A DNA stretch of 64,000 nt from Alligator mississippiensis (taxonomy: Eukaryota > Chordata > Crocodylia > Alligatoridae). Positions 57,950 through 64,000 of this stretch are shown here, one piece after another. Within the stretch, counting starts at the first letter, position 1. The number at the start of each line of letters is the position of its first letter. Both the position numbers and the translations under genes were made by a program. The notes under the pieces are model-generated. The model saw nothing but the letters and a program-made list of their open reading frames with translations. It was not told the DNA's origin and searched no databases. The stretch is taken from positions 115,328,162 to 115,392,161 of the forward strand of contig NC_081824.1 of the NCBI RefSeq assembly GCF_030867095.1. Direction: 5' to 3'.

Positions 57950-58700
57950 TCTACATGAGACTCTTTACTGGGCAGTAAATTAGTCTACTGAGCAGTTAGC
58001 TAGTACCTGTAAATAGAGCTACTAGATTAACTGTGCAGTATACTCAAGCAGATGCTGATTGGAAGCAGACTTGTTGCTCCAGGTAAGCTACACAAGCAGG
58101 GGGCCCGGTCCTGGCATTCTCTTTGTGCCCACTCCCCTGTTCTGGCACTGTGTGGCTCCTTACTTCCCACAGGAACCAGGAGCTGAGCAGTATGAGCTCT
58201 CTGCTTCCCAGCTTAGCTGGGGGCTCACCAGCAGCTGTCCCATTTGTATAGCAGCTGCCAGCAGGCCCTCAGCTGGGTGAGGGATTCCCACCCAGCTTGG
58301 GCCTCCTGCAGGTGGGGCAGCTGCCAGAGAGCCCCCAGCTGGGTCAGGAATCCCTGCCCAGCAGAGGAATGACCTGGAACTGTCACACCCAGACAGGGGC
58401 AGATTTTCTGCCCAGCTGGGATTCCTTACCCAGCTGGGGGCTTGCTGCTTCCTACCCCACCGGTGGGGCACCTCCTGGCCAGCTCCTGGCTGGGCAGAAT
58501 TTCCCACCCCAATTGGCTTGTGGGGCACTGACAGCTGCCCCATAAGCCAATTGGGGAAAGGGGCTAGAAAACAGTTGCAAGGGAGAGGACACTTTCCCAG
58601 TCCCAGGAAACAGCTGTGCAAAGGTGGGACAGGAGTAGCCCTGCTCTGAATTGCTCCCATTGGGAGTAAATTTGCTCCCAGTGAGCATGTCCAGCTGTGT
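57950..58700. mobile_element. TCTACATG-type element with GC-rich interior
   Basis: The left end is CATGTCTACATGAGACTCTT then TACTGGGCAGTAAATTAG. The right side near 58640-58705 has TTGGGAGTAAATTTGCTCCC and GTCCAGCTGTGTGTGGACAT, which echo AGCTGACTGGGAGTAAATGC at 61684. The interior consists of CAGCTGGG repeats and is the source of several long spurious frames. Confidence 0.5.
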
Positions 58701-58739
58701 GTGGACATTTGGTTCCCTGGGAACAAGTAGTGGCGGGGC

Positions 58740-59090
58740 ACATTGTGCTGCTGCTACTTCTTTCTGGAGAATATCCATGCCACGCATGCTTTAGTGCGTG
58801 GCAAGTTGCCCTGGGTGGGGTAGGGGAGGCTAGGACCAGCACTGGGCTGGCCCTAGTAGCCTTACCTGGGGTCCTGGAGGCCTCCTAGGGCTGCACATGC
58901 AGTGATTCTGCTGCATGGAGCCTGGCTGGCAGGGGAACGTGGCTCTGGGTGGCCTGGCTCCGCTTTTCAGCAGTCCATGCTGGCTGAGTGCATGTTGCTC
59001 TGGGGTTTTTTCCTGCAGTTTTTTTTTTTTTACCTCTGGATATCCAGGAGTCAAAAAAACCCACAGAAAAAAAAACCTGGCACAGTGCAC
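58740..59090. repeat. GC-rich dispersed repeat, family B, copy 2
   Basis: It shares with 19200-19580 the ordered phrases GGGTGGGGTAGGGGAGGC, CTGGCCCTAGTAGCCTTACC, GGGGTCCTGGAGGCCTCCTA and GGAGCCTGGCTGGCAG. Frames here are compositional. Confidence 0.5.
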
Positions 59091-59635
59091 ACTCAGCCAG
59101 GACATCCTTACAGGGCGGAGAACACCAGACTGTGGGTATCATGCTTGCCAATACATATTTTTTCTTTACTCATCCATTAAGAGGGTACCCTAGCAGGTAC
59201 CTTGTTACTAGACAAGTTATAAGACTAGATTCAACAATTATTTAAGATGAACTGGTACTTTCATTTTGATTTATTTCAATACCTGACTAATACTGAGGGC
59301 AAGCTATCACCAAAGTCAGTGTGACTACTCATTAGCATTTGCAGTTTAGTAGGCCTATGGAACTCCCAAAAATATTGATGACCAGGTACTGATGATCCTG
59401 TGAAATGTAACATTCTTGCAAAACCAAAGACTCTGTACCTTACTTGATCAAGCCCTAAGTGAAAACATGCACTTTGATTCTTTTTTGCCCAGAGGCAGTA
59501 TTTAAATTTTATGGCATATCCTTATATTCTTTATATTAAAAAAATACTTATTTTATATGATTAGTATGTCAGTTTAGTCCTTAAAAATAGCTCCAGTATT
59601 TATATTACTAGGAGGTGGCTTGGTTAAATGAATGC
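59091..59635. other. AT-rich intergenic stretch, no gene seen
   Basis: No repeat or coding resemblance noticed. Confidence 0.4.
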
Positions 59636-59639
59636 ACAA

Positions 59640-59841
59640 TATGGACCCTATCACCCCGTGTGTGCAGGACCATGCCATCTAGCTCGCAAAGCTTGGAAAT
59701 TTGACTGTAGAAGAGAGATAGCAGCGTTAATTGCTACTGCATCCCCCACCAACTTTATGGACCTTTTGGGAGCCCCATAGGACAGATCACATGGCTCCAT
59801 GTGCCAGATCTAGCCCGCTGGACAGAAGTTTAGCAATCCTG
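59640..59841. mobile_element. hAT (Charlie-like) fragment, right end
   Basis: CCATGTGCCAGATCTAGCCC then GCTGGACAGAAGTTTAGCAA and TCCTGG resemble the right end of the 1374-2292 element (GGATCCAGCCCACAGGCC...ATCCCTG). The left end was not identified. Confidence 0.45.
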
Positions 59842-59959
59842 GGTTAAATAATTTAGAAGAAATAATCACTTCACAAAATTCACCTCATTTTTACTCAAGA
59901 AATATGAGTTAACTTGCTGCCATTGCCTTAGATTTCTTTACCATTTTACATTATATAAT

Positions 59960-60500
59960 AATATAAGAAATGACATTTACTGGATACGTCCATCAAGCCC
60001 AGTATTTTGCCTCTCAGAGTGGCAGAGAGCAGATGCTGGGAGAGTCCCTGCTTGTCTCCTATTGTAGCTTCCATCATTCAGAGGCTGAGGAAGTTCTGAT
60101 TCAGAGGCTTCATGCATATCTGCCATATTCAATACTTACTGATAGACCTTTCTTCCCAGAATTGGTCTAATCCCCTTTCAAACTGCATTAAGCAACCAGC
60201 CTCCACAACTACTTGCAGTGGTGAGTTCCACAAGTTATTTACCTGCTGTATGAAACTTTGTTAGTTTTAAGCCTACTACCCTATAGCTTCATTTTATGTC
60301 ACCTAGTTCTAGTATTGTGAGTGAGCATAAATAATAAATCTCTATTTACTTTCTCTACACCATCTACTATTTTGTAAACCTCTATCATGTCCCTCCTCAA
60401 GCATATATTTTCTAAGCTGAAAAACCCTAGCCTATTTAGTCTTTTCTCATGTGGAAGCATAAATTCCTCACTGAGTAGTTTCTGTGAATAAATCTTAATC
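59960..60500 (-). mobile_element. Ancient CR1-like LINE, 3' portion
   Basis: Plus-strand phrases CATCAAGCCCAGTATTTTGC, CCTCCACAACTACTTGCAGT, GAGTTCCACAAGTTATTTAC and CTATCATGTCCCTCCTCAAG are the reverse-strand pattern of a widespread old amniote CR1. It begins near TAATATAAGAAATGACAT (the 3' end of the element) and fades by 60500. No open frame. Confidence 0.75.
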
Positions 60501-61255
60501 TTTAATTTATCAGTGAGCAGTTAGTTGCAATTATTTGAGTTTTGAAATTAAAGTTATTTTCTTTGGACATGAGGGTCATGTTCAATTGCTTCTATTAATT
60601 AGAGGCACAGACAGAAATGAAGCTCCCAGGGCTAACTTATGGTGCACAGAAAGTGCCATGAGTTAAACTGATCCTCCTGATTCAAAAGACATTACTTGTT
60701 GGGTTGGGAGAGTGGAGGACTGAGCTCCAATTTGAAGCTGATCCAGGAAGAGAGGTTGCATCTCTGTACCCTCTTCCCTGAGCTCTGCCCCCATTCTCCC
60801 AGCTCCCATTCTATCTCAGAATAGGAGGGGTATAAGGCAGGGGAGGGAGGTCCATTTTGGGGTTTCCCCAGCCGTGCTGGAGTGGGGGGTCAATTGGGGC
60901 CCCCCACCTTGGGGGGCCCCAATCCACCTTTTCCACCCTTCAGTGTTGACTACATGCCCCAGAAACAACTCCTTCTCTCCCTTCCCCTCCCTCCCCCCTT
61001 CTGAAAACAGTGCTGGGAGCAGGGTTAGGCTGCATCAGCTGAGCCCTACTCCCAGCACCTGCAGACAAAATTTAATGAAGACACTCCTCTTTGGAGCACC
61101 TTTATCTGAACCCTCATTTAATGAGAGTTCAAATTGTTTTGAGATTAGACACTTTTAAAGTGCTCTGCAGCCACGCACTTGTGTTTAGTCACAGCTGTAG
61201 AGCACCTTTAGGGGCCAATTCAGGCAAAATTGTCACTTCTACCTGCACCTTAGAT
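60501..61255. other. Intergenic stretch, no gene seen
   Basis: 60770-61030 is GC-rich and polypyrimidine-rich. GGCCCCCCACCTTGGGGGGCCCC at about 60897-60919 is a near-perfect hairpin. No coding region. Confidence 0.4.
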
Positions 61256-61257
61256 GA

Positions 61258-61885
61258 TGCTGGGTGTGTCTATACATGCATATAATCTGGGAGTTTACAC
61301 TCGAGCTGTTTCCCATTGTGGCTGGGACACTGTTTCTGGCCCCTGGGAACTGCCTGCTGCTAGGGCAGGCTCCTCCACTGAAGCCCGGGTGAGGACAATG
61401 TCCCCCTGCTCTGGCAGCAGGAAGGTCCCAGTCCATGCTCCACAATTACAGGACCTGGGCTGAGAAATCCTTATCTCCCACCTGGGAGGATCTCCCAGCT
61501 TGGGCCCCGTGACCAGGGGACTCAGGGTGGGAGATAGGGATCTCCCAACCCCATGATCACAGAGCGGGAGGGGGATATGTTGGGGAGGGGGATATTGTTC
61601 CCACCCAAGCTCCAGTGGTGGAGCCCATCCCAGCATCAAGCAGCTCCTGGGAGCAAAGAACAATCTCCCATACCGTGCTGCCCAGCTGACTGGGAGTAAA
61701 TGCTCCTGCTGAGGTGTCTACACGTGTGCTACTGTGCAGTAAGTAAACTCAAATAAATTTGCTACTTGCATTTGCTGGTAGAAAACATACTTGAGATTAG
61801 AGCCAATTATGTATAGATGCGGACACCTACTGTGCAGTAATTAGCTCTACTGCGTAATAAAAGGTCTCGTGTAGATGTGCCCTCT
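61258..61885. mobile_element. TCTACATG-type element with GC-rich interior
   Basis: The right end on the minus strand is GGGCACATCTACACGAGACC then TTTTATTACGCAGTAGAGC, the clearest family terminus here. The left end GGGTGTGTCTATACATGCAT is more diverged. The interior contains GAGGACAATGTCCCCCTGC, matching 14368-14385. No transposase is encoded. Confidence 0.6.
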
Positions 61886-64000
61886 AATGCTTAGAATAAT
61901 TTTCTTCTGAAAAGACTCAAGTACTTATGTATAAATAATTTCTATAAATATTCTGCCATATTCACTTAAAAATCACTTTTTCTGTCAACATTAGCAAAAC
62001 ATTTGCAGAAAACAGAAACAAAAGAGGAACAAACAATGAATAATTCAAATAGATATTCACAAAAATGTTTTCCTGGTATTGGTTCAGCTCTGCTGTTTAT
62101 CTGAGGATGCAAATTACTTTCCAGTGATTTATACTTCCATTTTCTTTGTATGTGTTACTGTTTTATAAGAGCATTTTAAGAGTAAGTTCAACTAGTTTTC
62201 ACATTCTTGCAAGGTACAAATTTGCTTTTAATTTGTAAGAAAATAACATTACTGTGAAAAATAGTGAATTTTAACCTATGTGACTCTTTTTAAATCTTGG
62301 GTGGAGGATTTGGCTAATTATAATTATGGTGTAATCTGATTTTTAAAGTAAGTGCCACTAAAAAGACAAATGGTGACACTGGGATTTAGGAGGCACTAAT
62401 GAAACCCATATGACCTGGAGTACTTTGGTCTGTGCAGACTTAAATTGCCTAATTATTTGTTCTGATCATATACAATTCAATTAAAGCTAATTTTGATTTT
62501 AAGCCTGATGGCTATTAAATAGAAGCTAAATACATATTAAAATTATGACTTGGAAGATAACTGGTTTTACACAAGCAAATACTCTAAATATATCAAAGAG
62601 TTGAAGTTAAGGCATAGATGTGGTAAGCCTAACCACTTGAGAAAGAATTGTGTACTGTAATAGAAGAGTCCAAGATAAAAATTCAGAAACCTGGAGTTCT
62701 TTCCTGAAGTATCTGAATGTATGTATTAGAGTTTGGGATCCTGCTGGCTTCTTTCCTCTTTGCTTTCCTCTCTCCTGAAGTCTACATCTTTCCTCTTCCT
62801 TCCTTTAATTAAAAATATTCTCTCATACCTTGTTTCTAGCTTTTTTCCCCACATACTTCTTTCCTTAGTTTAATATTTCTTTTTTTTATTATTTCTTTAC
62901 CCAATATAGGAAGGAGACAGTATTAAAACTGAAGCAAGTCTGATTTTCATAAACTGATCTTGATCTATAAGATTTTTAAAAATAAATAATTTACCTTTTT
63001 TAAGTGTATACATTGAAATAATTGCAACTGTTTTAGTATCAGTAAAGTTATTATAAATTACTAACATTTTAAAAGTGGTATATAAAAGGGTCAGATGTGT
63101 CTAACTTTTTTATATACATTAAAACTTTTTTAAAATGTAATCAAACTTTTTAAAAAGTGAATCAGAAAACATAATTTTGGTCACGTGCATTTGTTTTCTT
63201 CCTTTTATAAAAAGTTAATAAACTCAGTATTATACTTTGCAAAGTACTAAAATTTGACCTACCATGAAAATGATACCATAGTGAAAATTTTTATTTTAAT
63301 GTGTCCTTTTAAAAGAAAATAAAAGAGCAAATCCTTTAAAAATAGTTAACAGAAATTAGGCACGTGAGGTCCACCACTAACAAACCAAAGCACATGAGAC
63401 AACCTCACAATACGTTAACTAAAGGTTGCAGATCTTAGAAGATTTTAAGACGCAAGACCATTTTCCTTACATGAATACACAAAGGCATTTTGGCTTAAAC
63501 AGATCTATGAAAACATGGAACAGATTTTTGGTTTAGCTTTTTTATTTGCTTCTTTCCTACCTTTCTCTCTACCCATAGAAAGGACATCTGCTCTTGCTTT
63601 TTGTTTGCTGTCTGCTTGTTCTAGGAGCATTTTTACAGTCCAAGTCTCCCTCACCCAACAGCCATACCTTTTCTCGGCCATCATGACAGCTATCAGAGAG
63701 CAAATTTTTAAGTGAGCAGGTCCCTACCACACAACCAAAGAGGCCTATAAAATCCCATTAGATTACTGCTTGACAACCTAGCTTCTTAATTAATAAAATC
63801 CTTAGCCATTATAGCTTGGAAACAGTTGCCAGCATTAATAATCTTTTGAACCATTTATTTTGTCAGCCACTTCAGAACCGGAGTATGACTCTGACACTGG
63901 TATTTGCTTAAAAAGTAGGATTTATAGGGATATTGAATTCATTTGAAGTAGGTTTACTTGTTTAATTAAGCATTATGGTCAGATTACCTGCAGTGCAAGA
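61886..64000. other. AT-rich intergenic DNA, no gene seen
   Basis: Low GC throughout, short frames only. No VNN1 exon is recognised, although VNN1 lies beyond TAAR1 in human. Confidence 0.5.

Noticed and set aside
58059-59105. A 193-residue minus-strand frame and its neighbours
   Set aside because: Built from CAGCTGGG-type repeats of dispersed elements; the same text occurs at other repeat copies.
46137-64000. VNN1 exons expected beyond TAAR1
   Set aside because: No frame resembling a pantetheinase was recognised; the gene probably lies outside the window.

Overview
This is a vertebrate nuclear window, most likely from a crocodilian (turtle is second choice). The evidence is two trace amine-associated receptor (TAAR) genes set in AT-rich intergenic DNA, many CR1 LINE copies of several ages, and hAT-, Tigger- and foldback-type DNA transposons. 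There are no bacterial or organellar features. The species call is inference from repeat style.

Host genes. Both clear genes are on the minus strand. TAAR2 has its main coding exon at 20190-21197/21221. A probable short first coding exon lies at 24987-25070, with a consensus donor, a TATA-like box upstream and a 3.8 kb intron. TAAR1 is a single coding exon at 45129-46136. In human the order is STX7 - other TAARs - TAAR2 - TAAR1 - VNN1, and the TAAR2-TAAR1 adjacency in the same orientation fits this. I see no exon of STX7, VNN1 or another TAAR. Both receptors keep the aminergic aspartate of TM3, the TM6 CWxP motif and the TAAR TM7 signature, so both look functional. TAAR1 is expected to sense endogenous trace amines through Gs. 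TAAR2 is expected to be an olfactory amine receptor.

Layout. 1-19.6 kb: repeats only, including a 919 bp hAT-like element, CR1 pieces, a Tx1-like LINE tail, foldback elements, a probable solo LTR and paired tRNA-like repeats. 19.9-25.2 kb: TAAR2, whose intron carries a 1.3 kb palindromic composite repeat and a TA/CA microsatellite. 26-36.4 kb: CR1 copies of at least two age classes in both orientations. 36.7-42.1 kb: an unclassified repeat, paired tRNA-like repeats, a textbook Tigger-type MITE, a decayed minisatellite and a CR1 fragment. 44.3-46.3 kb: a hAT MITE and TAAR1. 47.0-49.4 kb: a MITE split by a solo LTR, then an unexplained low-repeat segment with small ORFs, one encoding a 9-residue tandem repeat. 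49.5-64 kb: scattered MITEs, foldback repeats and old CR1 remnants in otherwise plain AT-rich DNA.

The most unusual pattern is a family of repeats in which two tRNA-like half-sequences face each other head to head. At least ten copies lie in this window. A second dispersed family has termini like TCTACAYGAGAC and variable GC-rich cargo. All repeat calls were made by eye from shared motifs, so edges are approximate unless a target-site duplication is given.
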